Positions 1-8,640 of a DNA stretch of 64,000 bases are shown piece by piece. Numbering within the stretch: the first letter of the stretch is position 1; each line of letters opens with the position of its first letter. Under the pieces are notes generated by a model. It was given only the letters and a program-made list of their open reading frames with translations, did not search any database and was not told the origin of the DNA. The position numbers were made by a program, and so were the translations under genes. Source of the stretch: Agromyces humatus (GTDB taxonomy: Bacteria > Actinomycetota > Actinomycetes > Actinomycetales > Microbacteriaceae); NCBI RefSeq assembly GCF_021228295.1, contig NZ_JAJQPD010000002.1, forward strand, positions 248,001-312,000, given 5' to 3'.

Positions 1-887
1 TCGGCGTGCACGGTGACGCCGGATGCCTCGAGCCGGTCGATCACCGACGGCAGCAGTCGCTCGGCGGCGTCGCGGTGCACGAGGAGGGTCTCGAGGGCGT
101 TGCAGACGCTCGGCCGCTGCACCTTGGCGTTGTGCACCAGGTCGACCGCCCACTGTTCAGGCGCCGACTCGTCGAGGAACATGTGCACCACACCGGCGCC
201 GGTCTCGATGACGGGGACGCGTGCCTCGTCGACGACCGCGCGGATGAGCCCGGCGCTGCCGCGCGGGATGAGCACGTCGACGTAGTCGCGGGCCTGCATG
301 AGGTGCCGTGCACCGGCGCGACCGAAGTCGTCGACGGTCTGCACTGCCTCGGCCGGGAGCCCCACGGCGTCGAGTGCGTCGCGCAACACGTCGATGAGCA
401 CGCGATTGGTGTGCTCGGCCGCGCTGCCGCCGCGGAGTACGACGGCGTTGCCGCTCTTCAGTGCGAGCACGGCGATGTCGATGGTCACGTTCGGACGTGC
501 CTCATAGATGGCGCCGACGACCCCGAGCGGCACGCGCACCTGGTCGATGCGCACTCCGCTCGGCAGGGTGCGACCACTGAGCGTCTCGCCGATCGGGTCG
601 GTGAGGCCGATGACCTCGAGCACGGCATCGGCGATCGACGTGATGCGGCGCACGTCGAGCGTGAGCCGGTCGAGCAGCCCCTCAGCCAGGCCCGACGCGC
701 GACCGGCTTCGAGATCGAGCTCATTCGCTGAGACGATGTCGACGGCGCGTGCCCGCAACAACGACGAGACCTGCTCGAGCGCCGCGTCCTTCTCGGCCGT
801 CGTCGCGCGGGCGAGTCGGTACGACGCCTGCTTGGCCGCGGCGAGGCGATCGTCGAGCACTGTGGTGTCGAGGTCGGTCTGCTCCAT
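1..887 (-). CDS. proA: Glutamate-5-semialdehyde dehydrogenase (gamma-glutamyl phosphate reductase), 3' end cut by window
   Basis: Cytosolic NADPH-dependent reduction of gamma-glutamyl phosphate to glutamate-5-semialdehyde, the second step of proline synthesis. The first 295 codons are visible of about 415 usual for the family. The N-terminal part reads as the ALDH-like cofactor domain, with RVPLGVVGAIYEARPNVT and the glycine-rich LKSGNAVVLRGG segment; the catalytic cysteine is in RPSVCNALE at about residue 262. The ATG at 887 follows a TAGGCT hexamer by six bases, so the transcript may be leaderless. It lies 53 nt downstream of proB on the same strand, so it may also be read from the proB transcript. 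The C-terminal third lies outside the window; no disruption is seen in the visible part. Confidence 0.95.
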   Translation of the reverse strand, partial: MEQTDLDTTVLDDRLAAAKQASYRLARATTAEKDAALEQVSSLLRARAVDIVSANELDLEAGRASGLAEGLLDRLTLDVRRITSIADAVLEVIGLTDPIGETLSGRTLPSGVRIDQVRVPLGVVGAIYEARPNVTIDIAVLALKSGNAVVLRGGSAAEHTNRVLIDVLRDALDAVGLPAEAVQTVDDFGRAGARHLMQARDYVDVLIPRGSAGLIRAVVDEARVPVIETGAGVVHMFLDESAPEQWAVDLVHNAKVQRPSVCNALETLLVHRDAAERLLPSVIDRLEASGVTVHA

Positions 888-893
888 GGATCC

Positions 894-899
894 AGCCTA
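894..899 (-). promoter_or_regulatory. Predicted -10 box of proA, leaderless geometry
   Basis: On the minus strand TAGGCT is followed by six bases and then the proA ATG. No convincing -35 element is visible. The spacing puts the transcription start at or next to the A of the start codon. Confidence 0.5.
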
Positions 900-940
900 C
901 GGCGCGCCGCGACATGCGACCGCCGTGTGACGAGGCGGCG

Positions 941-1723
941 TCAGCGCGCGGGCTCGAACCAGGTGCCGACCTCGCGGCCGGCCAGGGCATCGTCGACGAG
1001 CGTCGTCGCGGTGATGAGCACCGCGGTGCCCGCCTCTGCCGCGATGCGCGCCGCCGAGACCTTGGTCTCTGCTCCCCCGGTGCCGACGCCGGCCCGGCCG
1101 ACCGAGCCGATCTCGACACCCGCCAACTCGTCGCCGAATGGCACGTCGGCGATGCGTTCGGCGCCCTCGAGGTGGGGCGGGCGCGTGTACAGCGCGTCGA
1201 CGTCCGAGAGCAGCACGAGCAGGTCGGCACCGATGAGTTCGGCGACCAGGGCGGCGAGGCGATCGTTGTCGCCGAATCGGATCTCGTGGGTGGCGACCGT
1301 GTCGTTCTCGTTCACGATCGGCAGGATCCGCAGGGCGAGCAGCCGGTCCATGGCACGTTGCGCGTTCAGACGCGGGGTCTCGTGCTCGAGGTCGCCCGCG
1401 GTCAGCAACACCTGGCCCGCGACGATGTCGTATCGGTCGAGGGAGTCCTGGTAGCGGAAGACGAGCAGGTTCTGGCCGACGGATGCCGCTGCCTGCTGTG
1501 TCGCGAGATCGGTGGGCCGCGCATCGAGGCGAAGATACGGCATTCCCGTGGCGATCGCACCCGACGACACGAGCACGACTTCTGCGCCGCGCCCATGAGC
1601 GCCGGCGAGGGCGTCGACGAGCGGTGCGATCTGCCCGGCATTCTCACCAGAGATCGACGACGAGCCGACCTTCACGACGATGCGGCGCGCCGCGTGGATC
1701 TCGGCACGAGAGCGCGGGGTCAC
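941..1723 (-). CDS. proB: Glutamate 5-kinase, short form without PUA domain
   Basis: Phosphorylates L-glutamate with ATP to gamma-glutamyl phosphate, the committed and normally proline-inhibited step of proline synthesis. The 260-residue protein is an amino-acid-kinase fold: [10 protein letters not shown] near residue 16, [10 protein letters not shown] for substrate binding, and [19 protein letters not shown] in the middle. It ends after VGTWFEPAR, so the roughly 100-residue C-terminal PUA domain found in the E. coli enzyme is absent. The GTG start overlaps the obgE stop as GTGA, so translation is probably coupled to obgE. proA follows, giving the usual proB-proA order. Family assignment is secure; loss of the PUA domain is read directly from the length. 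Confidence 0.95.
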   Translation of the reverse strand: MTPRSRAEIHAARRIVVKVGSSSISGENAGQIAPLVDALAGAHGRGAEVVLVSSGAIATGMPYLRLDARPTDLATQQAAASVGQNLLVFRYQDSLDRYDIVAGQVLLTAGDLEHETPRLNAQRAMDRLLALRILPIVNENDTVATHEIRFGDNDRLAALVAELIGADLLVLLSDVDALYTRPPHLEGAERIADVPFGDELAGVEIGSVGRAGVGTGGAETKVSAARIAAEAGTAVLITATTLVDDALAGREVGTWFEPAR

Positions 1724-3309
1724 CGGTCGCCCTCGCCCGTCGCGTCCTCCGAACCGGTCTCGACCGTCACGCCGGCGTCGTCGGCCGCGTCGGCCGTGTG
1801 GGGCAGTTCGGACTCAACAGCCCACATCCCCGCCTCGCGCTCGCGCAGCAGCTCGGCTCTCGCCTCGGCCTTCGCGTCCATGCGCTCGTGGTACTCGCTC
1901 TTGCGCTCGGCGCGCGTTGCGCGACGGTTCTCGTCGAGCCTCACGTCGGTGCCGCGCGGCGCGGTGATGAGCTCGGCGGTCGAGGTCAGCGTCGGCTCCC
2001 AGTCGAAGACGACGCCAGAGCCCTTGCCGATGACGACGGTCGATCCTGCGACGGCACCCGCGCGCACGAGTTCATCCTCGACGCCGAGCTTCGCGAGCCG
2101 GTCGGCGAGGAAGCCCACCGCTTCGTCGTTGGTGAAGTCGGTCTGCTGAACCCATCGCTCGGGCTTCTTGCCGAGCACCCGGTAGAGCGTGCCGTAGCTG
2201 CCGCCCTCGGCGCGCACGGTGAATCCGGGGTCGTTGGCGAACCGCGGGCGGATGACGATGCGTTCGGCGACGGGCTCGGCAGCGGCATCCGCTCGTGCCT
2301 CGTCGACGAGTTCACCCAGCGCGAATCCGAGCTGACGCAGGCCCTCGTGGCTGACGGTCGAGATCTCGAACACGCGGTAGCCGCGCGCCTCGAACTCGCC
2401 GCGCACGAAGTCGGCGAGCTCACGCGCCTCGGGCACGTCGATCTTGTTGAGAGCGATGAGCTGCGGGCGTTCGAGCAGCGGAAGCTGCCCCTCGGGCACG
2501 GGATAGGCGGCGAGCTCGGCCAGGATCACGTCGAGGTCGGTGACGGGGTCTCGCCCGGGCTCGAGCGTGGCGCAGTCGACGACGTGGAGCAGCGCCGAGC
2601 AGCGCTCGACATGGCGCAGGAACTCGAGTCCGAGCCCCTTGCCCTCACTGGCGCCCTCGATGAGGCCGGGCACGTCGGCGACGGTGAACCGGTGGTCGCC
2701 GGCCTGCACGACGCCGAGGTTCGGGTGCAGCGTTGTGAACGGGTAATCGGCGATCTTCGGCCGTGCCGCGGAGAGGGCGGCGATCAGGCTCGACTTGCCG
2801 GCCGACGGGTACCCGACGAGTGCGACGTCTGCGATGGTCTTCAGCTCGAGCGTGACCTCGGTCTCGTCGCCGAGCGTGCCGAGCAGGGCGAAGCCGGGTG
2901 CCTTGCGCTTCGTGGACGCGAGCGCCGCGTTGCCGAGACCGCCGAGACCGCCTGCGGCGGCGACGAATCGCATGCCGGGCTCGGTGAGGTCGGCGAGTTC
3001 GTTGCCCTCGTCGTCCTTCACGACCGTGCCGATCGGCACCGGAAGCTCGAGGGTCTCGGCCATCGCGCCCGCGCGGTTGTCGCCCATGCCCGGCTGACCG
3101 TTGTCGCTCGAGCGATGCGGGCGGCCGTGATACCCGAGCAGCGTCGTCACGTTCGGGTCGGCGACGAGCACGATGTCACCGCCGCTGCCGCCGTTGCCTC
3201 CATCGGGGCCGCCGAGCGGCTTGAACTTCTCACGACGCACCGAGACGCACCCGTTGCCGCCGTGACCGGCGCGCAGGAACAGCGTCACCTCGTCGACGAA
3301 GCTGACCAT
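1720..3309 (-). CDS. obgE: GTPase ObgE/CgtA, 50S ribosome assembly
   Basis: Large-subunit assembly GTPase that also links growth to the stringent response. The 529-residue protein has three parts. The glycine-rich Obg domain covers residues 1 to about 158 ([24 protein letters not shown]). The G domain starts with the P-loop GYPSAGKSS at about 166-174, then the switch [22 protein letters not shown] for G3 and NKID for G4. A C-terminal OCT domain (about 340-430) is followed by a charged tail of about 100 residues ending in an acidic stretch. The ATG at 3309 has a GAGGGG ribosome-binding site. It follows rplU and rpmA as in most actinobacteria, but a hairpin separates it from rpmA. Confidence 0.97.
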   Translation of the reverse strand: MVSFVDEVTLFLRAGHGGNGCVSVRREKFKPLGGPDGGNGGSGGDIVLVADPNVTTLLGYHGRPHRSSDNGQPGMGDNRAGAMAETLELPVPIGTVVKDDEGNELADLTEPGMRFVAAAGGLGGLGNAALASTKRKAPGFALLGTLGDETEVTLELKTIADVALVGYPSAGKSSLIAALSAARPKIADYPFTTLHPNLGVVQAGDHRFTVADVPGLIEGASEGKGLGLEFLRHVERCSALLHVVDCATLEPGRDPVTDLDVILAELAAYPVPEGQLPLLERPQLIALNKIDVPEARELADFVRGEFEARGYRVFEISTVSHEGLRQLGFALGELVDEARADAAAEPVAERIVIRPRFANDPGFTVRAEGGSYGTLYRVLGKKPERWVQQTDFTNDEAVGFLADRLAKLGVEDELVRAGAVAGSTVVIGKGSGVVFDWEPTLTSTAELITAPRGTDVRLDENRRATRAERKSEYHERMDAKAEARAELLREREAGMWAVESELPHTADAADDAGVTVETGSEDATGEGDR

Positions 3310-3330
3310 TCCGCACCCCTCTTTCTGATG

Positions 3331-3366
3331 AAAACACGTGAGGGCGAGCCGAAGCCCGCCCTCACG
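3331..3366 (-). terminator. Intrinsic terminator between rpmA and obgE
   Basis: A 10-bp perfect inverted repeat, CGTGAGGGCG at 3337-3346 and CGCCCTCACG at 3357-3366, with a 10-nt loop. In the minus direction it is followed by a short T-rich tract (GTTTT). It would limit how much rplU-rpmA transcript runs into obgE. Confidence 0.7.
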
Positions 3367-3381
3367 AAGACCGTCGGTCGG

Positions 3382-3639
3382 CTATTCGCCGGCCGCCACG
3401 ATGTTGACGACCTTGCGGCCGCCCTTGTTGCCGAACTGCACTGCACCGGCTTCGAGCGCGAACAGCGTGTCATCGCCGCCACGGCCGACACCCGCACCGG
3501 GGTGGAAGTGGGTGCCGCGCTGGCGGACGAGGATCTCGCCTGCGCCGACGACCTGGCCGCCGAAGCGCTTCACGCCGAGGCGCTGGGCGTTCGAGTCACG
3601 ACCGTTGCGAGTGGAGCTCGCTCCCTTTTTGTGTGCCAT
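3382..3639 (-). CDS. rpmA: 50S ribosomal protein L27
   Basis: An 85-residue basic protein of the large subunit whose N-terminus reaches towards the peptidyl transferase centre. The sequence begins [19 protein letters not shown] and contains the family-typical [23 protein letters not shown], then [19 protein letters not shown]. The N-terminus begins directly as MAHKKG, so there is no sign of the cleavable extension seen in Firmicutes. Start: ATG with AAGGAG eight bases upstream. It lies 26 nt after rplU, as a two-gene ribosomal unit. Length and sequence are normal for the family. Confidence 0.98.
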   Translation of the reverse strand: MAHKKGASSTRNGRDSNAQRLGVKRFGGQVVGAGEILVRQRGTHFHPGAGVGRGGDDTLFALEAGAVQFGNKGGRKVVNIVAAGE

Positions 3640-3665
3640 GTCTGATTCTCCTTGCGAGCCGCGGG

Positions 3666-3974
3666 CTACTTGATGCCGGTGATCTTGACGCGCGTGAGCT
3701 CCTGACGGTGGCCCTGGCGCTTCTTGTAGCCGGTCTTGTTCTTGAACTTCTGGATCACGATCTTGGGGCCGCGAAGGTCGTTGAGGACCTCAGCCGTGAC
3801 CGTGACCTTCGCGAGCGACTTGGCGTCGGAGGTGATCGTCTCGCCATCGACGAGGAGCACCGGGGTGAGCTGGACGTTGCCGTCCTTGTCAGCCTTGATG
3901 CGGTCCATCGTCACGATGGTGCCGACTTCGACCTTCTCCTGCCGACCGCCGGCGCGCACTACTGCGTAAACCAC
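3666..3974 (-). CDS. rplU: 50S ribosomal protein L21
   Basis: A 102-residue component of the large subunit that binds 23S rRNA near L20. The sequence reads [19 protein letters not shown] at the start, as is typical for L21, and ends [13 protein letters not shown] with the basic [10 protein letters not shown] segment near the C-terminus. The start is GTG. The gene is the first of the rplU-rpmA unit, and a canonical promoter lies about 160 nt upstream, leaving a long untranslated leader. Length matches the family. Confidence 0.98.
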   Translation of the reverse strand: MVYAVVRAGGRQEKVEVGTIVTMDRIKADKDGNVQLTPVLLVDGETITSDAKSLAKVTVTAEVLNDLRGPKIVIQKFKNKTGYKKRQGHRQELTRVKITGIK

Positions 3975-4080
3975 TACTCGTACCTATCTCTGGGGAACCT
4001 GACGGCTCCGACTGTCTGATGGGGTGTCACTGCGCGGGACCCCAGCGGGAAGGAGGGTCGTCACTGCCAGAAAACTGTGT

Positions 4081-4096
4081 TGCAGAATCGTCTGCA
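4081..4096 (-). other. Small hairpin in the rplU leader
   Basis: TGCAGA-ATCG-TCTGCA, a perfect 6-bp stem with a 4-nt loop, lies about 30 nt downstream of the predicted rplU transcription start. It is not the known Firmicute L21 leader as far as I can judge; a regulatory role is only a possibility. Confidence 0.35.
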
Positions 4097-4134
4097 GGCG
4101 GGCACACCGGGATAAGCGGTGGCACCAACGGTCG

Positions 4135-4163
4135 AGTTTACCGGATGACCCGGGGCCGGTCAA
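4135..4163 (-). promoter_or_regulatory. Canonical sigma-A-type promoter of rplU-rpmA
   Basis: On the minus strand the -35 is TTGACC (4163-4158) and the -10 is TAAACT (4140-4135), separated by exactly 17 bases. This is one of the two best housekeeping promoters in the window and predicts a start near 4128, that is a leader of about 150 nt before rplU. Confidence 0.75.
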
Positions 4164-4200
4164 ACGCGCGTCACCGCGGCGAGTCGGGAGCTCGCCCGCG

Positions 4201-4206
4201 TAGTAT
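4201..4206 (+). promoter_or_regulatory. Predicted -10 box of the DUF4031 gene, leaderless geometry
   Basis: TAGTAT, then six bases, then the ATG at 4213. No Shine-Dalgarno sequence is present or possible if transcription starts at the A of the ATG. Confidence 0.5.
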
Positions 4207-4212
4207 CGCGGC

Positions 4213-4506
4213 ATGACGGTGCTCATCGACACGCCGCTCTGGCCCAAGCACGGCACCGTGTGGTCGCACCTCGTGAGCGATGCCTCGGTCGACGAGCTGC
4301 ACGCGTTCGCTCGACGCATGGAAGTGCCGCCTCGGGCGTTCGACCTCGACCACTACGACGTGCCGATCGAACGGTACGACGAGCTCGTCGCCGCGGGCGC
4401 CGAAGCGGTTTCGCCGCGCGAACTCATCGTGCGCCTGCGCCGCAGCGGCCTTCGGGTCACCCCGCGAGAGCGACGCGCGCGCAATGGGCGCGACGCGTCG
4501 CTCTGA
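4213..4506 (+). CDS. DUF4031 domain-containing protein
   Basis: A 97-residue protein that is nearly all a single DUF4031 domain, a small actinobacterial family of unknown function. Typical family features visible are the start MTVLIDTPLWPKHGTVWSHL, the central segment RAFDLDHYDVPIERYDEL and the basic C-terminus RLRRSGLRVTPRERRARNG. There is no signal peptide or membrane segment. It is divergent from rplU and convergent with rne, whose stop codon is only 7 nt away, so the two transcripts must overlap. It starts at an ATG six bases after a -10-like box. Function is not assigned; the conserved Asp, His and Trp residues could bind a ligand or metal, which is a guess. Confidence 0.85.
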   Translation: MTVLIDTPLWPKHGTVWSHLVSDASVDELHAFARRMEVPPRAFDLDHYDVPIERYDELVAAGAEAVSPRELIVRLRRSGLRVTPRERRARNGRDASL

Positions 4507-4513
4507 GTGATCA

Positions 4514-7174
4514 TCATTCCGAGCGGTCGGGTGCCTCGTCTGCGTCGTCGCCGTCGACTCGGGTGATGACGGGGATGGCACTGCCGCCGCTGAGCGCTCC
4601 GGTCGACACCCGACGGCTGCGAGCGCGACCCTCGCCGGCCTTCTTCGGTGCGGGAAGGGCGTCGAGCACGGAGTCGAGGAGCACCTCGGCCTCGGGCACG
4701 CGTGCCGGCCGCTTGCGGTCGACCGCGGGAGCGGGCAGGTCGATGATCGGCACCTCGGCGACGACCGGCTCGGGAGGCGCGGACTCGGCGTCGACGGGCT
4801 CTGCGGTGGAAGTGACGTCGGATGCGGCCTGGGCAGCCGCCTGCGGCTCAGCGGGCATTGCGGCCGCGGTCGCCTCGCCGGGTCCCTGCTCCTGCGTGAC
4901 ACGACGGTGACGACCGCGACGACGGCCACCGGTCGACTCGACCGGCTTCTGATCGGGTGCCGTCGAAGCCGGGGCCTCGCTCGACGCCGCAGCGGGGGCA
5001 CCGGTCGTCTCGGGCTTGGACTCGCCGTGCGGAATCGTCGACGCGGCGATCTGGGCCAGCGCGTGCTTGACGTCTTCGGTGATCGCGTGCGTGCCCGTGT
5101 GCGGTGCGGTCGACGCGGCGGGCTGCGACTGCTGCTGGTTGCCGCCGCGGCCGCGACGGCGCTCGGGCTGCTGCGGAGCGCGGTGCTTCAGGATGGGCTC
5201 GTGATGCACGATGATGCCCCGGCCGGCGCAGACCTCGCAGGGCTCGCTGAACGTCTCGAGCAGGCCGAGGCCGAGCTTCTTGCGGGTCATCTGCACGAGG
5301 CCGAGTGACGTGACCTCGGCGACCTGGTGCTTCGTGCGGTCGCGCGAGAGGCACTCGACGAGGCGCCGCAGCACCAGGTCGCGGTTCGACTCGAGCACCA
5401 TGTCGATGAAGTCGACGACGATGATGCCGCCGATGTCGCGCAGGCGCAGCTGGCGCACGATCTCTTCGGCCGCCTCGAGGTTGTTCTTCGTGACGGTTTC
5501 TTCGAGGTTGCCGCCCGAGCCGACGAACTTGCCGGTGTTGACGTCGACGACGGTCATCGCCTCGGTGCGGTCGATGACCAGCGAGCCACCAGACGGCAGC
5601 CACACCTTGCGGTCGAGCGCCTTCTCGATCTGCTCGCTGATGCGGAACTCGTCGAAGGAGTCGCGCTCGCCCTCGTAGCCCTCGACCCGCTCGAGCAGGT
5701 CGGGCGCCACTGCGCGCAGGTATCGCTCGATCGTCTGACGGGCACCGTCGCCGTCGATGACCATCTTCTGGAAGTCCTCGTTGAAGACGTCGCGCACGAT
5801 CTTGATGAGCAGGTCGGGCTCGGAATGCAGCAGCGCGGGCGCCTGGACCTTCTCGAGCGTCGCCTGCACGTCGGCCCACTGCGCGATGAGGCGGTTGACG
5901 TCGAGCGTCAACTGTTCTTCGGTCGCGCCCTCGGCGGCCGTGCGAACGATGACGCCCTGGTTCTCGGGGAGCACCTCTTTGAGGATCTTCTTGAGGCGCG
6001 CCCGCTCGGTGTCGGGCAGCTTGCGGCTGATGCCGTTCATCGAACCGTTCGGCACGTACACGAGGTAGCGGCCGGGCAGCGAGACCTGGCTCGTGAGGCG
6101 TGCACCCTTGTGGCCGACCGGGTCCTTCGTGACCTGCACGAGCACGCGGTCGCCGGGCTTGAGCGCCAACTCGATGCGACGGGGCTGGTTCTTCTCGCCG
6201 TTCTCGGCGGCGGCGTCCCAGTCGACTTCGCCCGAGTAGAGCACCGCGTTGCGCCCGCGGCCGATGTCGACGAACGCGGCTTCCATCGACGGGAGGACGT
6301 TCTGCACGCGACCGAGGTACACATTCCCGATGAGGGATGCATCTTGATTGCGGGCGACGTAGTGCTCGACGAGCACGCCGTCCTCGAGCACGCCGATCTG
6401 GATGCGGCCGCCCTTCTCGCGCACGACCATCGAGCGGTCGACCGATTCGCGACGCGCCAGGAACTCGGCCTCGGTGATCACCGCGCGGCGGCGACCGGCG
6501 TCACGGCCGTCACGGCGGCGTTGCTTCTTGGCCTCGAGGCGCGTCGAACCCTTGACCTTCTGCGGCTCGGTGATGAGCTCGGGCTCGCGGGGCTTGCGCA
6601 CCTTGACGACGTTGTTGGCGGGCTCGTCGCCGGTGGCGCGGCCCTCTTCGCCGCTGCGGCGCCGGGTGCGGCGGCGCACGCTCGACGACTCGTCATCGGC
6701 GGTCTCGCCGCGATCGGGCCGCTCGGGCCGGTCGGGCCGCTCAGGCCGCTCGGGCCGGTCGGGCCGCTCGACCGGCACGAGCACGGGCGGCGCATGGAAG
6801 ATCAGCGACGTGGTCGTCAGGGTGGCCGGAATCGGCGACACCGCCGGCGGCTCGACGTCAGCCGCGTCGGCCGCGGCCAGGTCGGAGCCGCCCGTCGGTC
6901 CCGACGAGTCGGCGGACGCCTCGACCGAGGCCTTCGCGTCGACAGGGGCCGTCTGGCCGGTCGCGACCACGGGCTCGACAGCTGGGGCGCGCGTCGCGAC
7001 CGAGTCGCGAGCCGGGACATCCGACTCGTTCAGCGGCTGCGACTGGGACTCGACCGTCGGCGCCTCGATTGACTTGCCGCGCCCACGACGTGACCCGAAG
7101 AGGCCACCGCGTCGCTTGGGGGCGTTGCCGCGCGAGTCGGGTTCGTTGGTGTTCTTCTCGTTGCCTTCCACCAT
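4514..7174 (-). CDS. rne: Ribonuclease E/G family endoribonuclease
   Basis: Single-strand-specific endonuclease for mRNA decay and rRNA processing, probably the core of the degradosome. The 886-residue protein has a disordered, charged N-terminal extension of about 230 residues containing an RPERPDRPERPDR repeat, a feature of actinobacterial RNase E. An S1 RNA-binding region (GRIQIGVLEDGVLVEHYV, GNVYLGRVQNVLPSMEAAFVD) follows, then the RNase-H-like catalytic domain with the metal-binding aspartates in VVDVNTGKF and IVVDFIDM, and the Zn-link CEVCAGRG. A second low-complexity tail of about 200 residues rich in Ala, Pro and Glu ends the protein. ATG start with TAGGAG upstream. It is convergent with the DUF4031 gene. 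Confidence 0.95.
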   Translation of the reverse strand: MVEGNEKNTNEPDSRGNAPKRRGGLFGSRRGRGKSIEAPTVESQSQPLNESDVPARDSVATRAPAVEPVVATGQTAPVDAKASVEASADSSGPTGGSDLAAADAADVEPPAVSPIPATLTTTSLIFHAPPVLVPVERPDRPERPERPDRPERPDRGETADDESSSVRRRTRRRSGEEGRATGDEPANNVVKVRKPREPELITEPQKVKGSTRLEAKKQRRRDGRDAGRRRAVITEAEFLARRESVDRSMVVREKGGRIQIGVLEDGVLVEHYVARNQDASLIGNVYLGRVQNVLPSMEAAFVDIGRGRNAVLYSGEVDWDAAAENGEKNQPRRIELALKPGDRVLVQVTKDPVGHKGARLTSQVSLPGRYLVYVPNGSMNGISRKLPDTERARLKKILKEVLPENQGVIVRTAAEGATEEQLTLDVNRLIAQWADVQATLEKVQAPALLHSEPDLLIKIVRDVFNEDFQKMVIDGDGARQTIERYLRAVAPDLLERVEGYEGERDSFDEFRISEQIEKALDRKVWLPSGGSLVIDRTEAMTVVDVNTGKFVGSGGNLEETVTKNNLEAAEEIVRQLRLRDIGGIIVVDFIDMVLESNRDLVLRRLVECLSRDRTKHQVAEVTSLGLVQMTRKKLGLGLLETFSEPCEVCAGRGIIVHHEPILKHRAPQQPERRRGRGGNQQQSQPAASTAPHTGTHAITEDVKHALAQIAASTIPHGESKPETTGAPAAASSEAPASTAPDQKPVESTGGRRRGRHRRVTQEQGPGEATAAAMPAEPQAAAQAASDVTSTAEPVDAESAPPEPVVAEVPIIDLPAPAVDRKRPARVPEAEVLLDSVLDALPAPKKAGEGRARSRRVSTGALSGGSAIPVITRVDGDDADEAPDRSE
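6712..6775 (-). repeat. In-frame tandem repeat in rne coding Arg-Pro-Glu/Asp units
   Basis: About seven copies of a 9-bp unit (forms of GGCCGCTCG and GGCCGGTCG on the plus strand) encode RPE/RPD triplets in the disordered N-terminal arm of RNase E. The copy number is likely to vary between strains by slippage (inference). Confidence 0.8.
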
Positions 7175-7450
7175 CTCTGGTGCACTCCTACGCCGGTTGC
7201 GACGGCCGCGCCGTCGTTCCGTACTCTTCTCGAGGGGTGCCGCGCCATGCGCAGCCCCGCCAATCCTTCATCACTGCGACCGGCAGGTTGCCTGTGTCGC
7301 CACGTCTTGCGGGTTCGTTCCCGCCCACTGCGGATGCGGTGCATCCTCGAAGCCTTCGTCGGCGTCGTGCCGGGCGCGGCCCGGACGACTCCCTCGATTA
7401 TCGCATGCTCTCACGGGAGACGGTGGAATCGGCATGCCAGAATACGGATC

Positions 7451-8071
7451 ATGCCCGACCCGTCCAGCCGTTCCCGGCCCGTCGCGTTCGCTGTATTCCT
7501 GATCGTCGCAGGGGCGCTCGGGCTCCTCGCGGCGTTCGAACTGGCACTCGAGAAGGTGCTCGTACTGAGCGAACCCGGGCATGTGCCGTCATGCGACGTC
7601 GGCGTGCTCGTCGGATGCGGCGTGAACCTCGAGTCGGCACAGGGCTCGGTGTTCGGGTTTCCGAATCCGTTCATCGGGCTGATGGCCTGGCCGGTCGTGA
7701 TCACGATCGGCGTCGCGCTGCTCGGCGGCGTGCGCTTTCCGCGCTGGTTCTGGGCGGGGTTCAACCTCGGCGTCGCCGGCGCACTCGTGTTCGTCGGCTG
7801 GCTCATCGCCCAGAGCATCTACGTGCTCGACGTGCTCTGTCCCTGGTGCATGCTCACGTGGGCGGTCACCATCCCGACCTTCTGGTCGGTCACGCTGTTC
7901 AACCTGCGCGAGGGCAATATTCCCGCCACGGCACGTGTCCGGCGGCTCGCCGGTGCCTGGTTCGCGTGGGTGCCGCTGATCTCGGTCGTCAGCTATGCGG
8001 TCGTCGTGCTGCTCGCACAGGCTCAGATGAACGCGATCCCGCGGGTGCTCATCGACCTGCAGAACCTGTGA
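7451..8071 (+). CDS. Vitamin K epoxide reductase (VKOR) family integral membrane protein
   Basis: Probable quinone-linked thiol oxidoreductase that re-oxidises a DsbA/thioredoxin-like partner for disulfide formation outside the cytoplasm. The 206-residue protein has about five hydrophobic segments. It carries the two cysteine pairs of the family: Cys48 and Cys56 in SCDVGVLVGCGVN, and the redox centre CPWC at 130-133, in a helix after DVLC. The start at 7451 (ATG) puts the first membrane segment at residue 11; in-frame codons upstream add only a basic, non-family stretch. It is divergent from rne across 276 nt and convergent with ndk. No DsbA-like partner is adjacent, unlike some actinobacteria where it is fused or linked. 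Confidence 0.9.
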   Translation: MPDPSSRSRPVAFAVFLIVAGALGLLAAFELALEKVLVLSEPGHVPSCDVGVLVGCGVNLESAQGSVFGFPNPFIGLMAWPVVITIGVALLGGVRFPRWFWAGFNLGVAGALVFVGWLIAQSIYVLDVLCPWCMLTWAVTIPTFWSVTLFNLREGNIPATARVRRLAGAWFAWVPLISVVSYAVVVLLAQAQMNAIPRVLIDLQNL

Positions 8072-8074
8072 CCG

Positions 8075-8212
8075 AGCCTGAGCGGGTTGAGGAGCGACGA
8101 AGGCGATGGGTCGAGGAGGCGCGCAGCGCCGTCTCGAGACCAGCGTCTTGAAACCCTGAGAACACGACTCGCGGTTTCGAGAAGGTAACGGGCGCTCCCT
8201 CCTCAACCCACG
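8075..8212. repeat. Palindromic intergenic repeat (REP/MITE-like) between VKOR and ndk
   Basis: Outer arms are perfect 11-mers, GGGTTGAGGAG (8084-8094) and CTCCTCAACCC (8199-8209), about 126 nt end to end. Inside are a CTCGAG-centred palindrome near 8130-8142 and a near-match pair CTTGAAACC / GGTTTCGAG. The layout resembles dispersed palindromic repeats I know from Microbacteriaceae intergenic regions (from memory, not searched). It could also act as the transcription terminator between these convergent genes. Confidence 0.6.
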
Positions 8213-8217
8213 GCATC

Positions 8218-8640
8218 TCAGCCGAACCAGAGCCCGAGCTCGCGCTCGGCCGACTCGGCCGAGTCCGAGCCGTGCACGAGGTTCTGCTGCACCTTGAGGC
8301 CCCAGTCACGGCCGAAGTCGCCGCGGATCGTCCCGGGGGCAGCCGTCGTCGGGTCGGTCGTGCCGGCCAGAATGCGGAATCCCTCGATGACGCGGTTGCC
8401 CGCGACTCGGATGGCGACCGTCGGACCCGACTGCATGAACTCGATGAGCGGCTCGTAGAAGGGCTTGCCCTCGTGCTCGGCGTAGTGCTTCGCGAGCAGC
8501 TCCCGGTCGGCTTGCACGAGTCGGATGTCGACGAGCGAGTAGCCCTTGGCCTCGATGCGGCGCAGGATCTCGCCGCTGAGGTTGCGGGCGACTCCGTCGG
8601 GCTTCACGAGCACGAGGGTCTCTTCGATCGCACTGGTCAT
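8218..8640 (-). CDS. ndk: Nucleoside diphosphate kinase
   Basis: Transfers the terminal phosphate of ATP to other NDPs through a phosphohistidine, balancing NTP and dNTP pools. The 140-residue length is the family norm. The ATP-binding start ETLVLVKPDGVARN and the catalytic His123 in NLVHGSDS are both present, as are RPAG-region equivalents around AGTTDPTTAAPGTIRGDFG. The ATG overlaps the stop of the DUF4233 gene as ATGA, so it is translationally coupled. It is the last gene of the ileS-folC-DUF4233-ndk operon. Confidence 0.98.
   Translation of the reverse strand: MTSAIEETLVLVKPDGVARNLSGEILRRIEAKGYSLVDIRLVQADRELLAKHYAEHEGKPFYEPLIEFMQSGPTVAIRVAGNRVIEGFRILAGTTDPTTAAPGTIRGDFGRDWGLKVQQNLVHGSDSAESAERELGLWFG

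Noticed and set aside
6712-6775. Short tandem repeats considered as a CRISPR or regulatory repeat
   Set aside because: The units are 9 bp, contiguous, without spacers, and keep the rne reading frame, so they are coding repeats.
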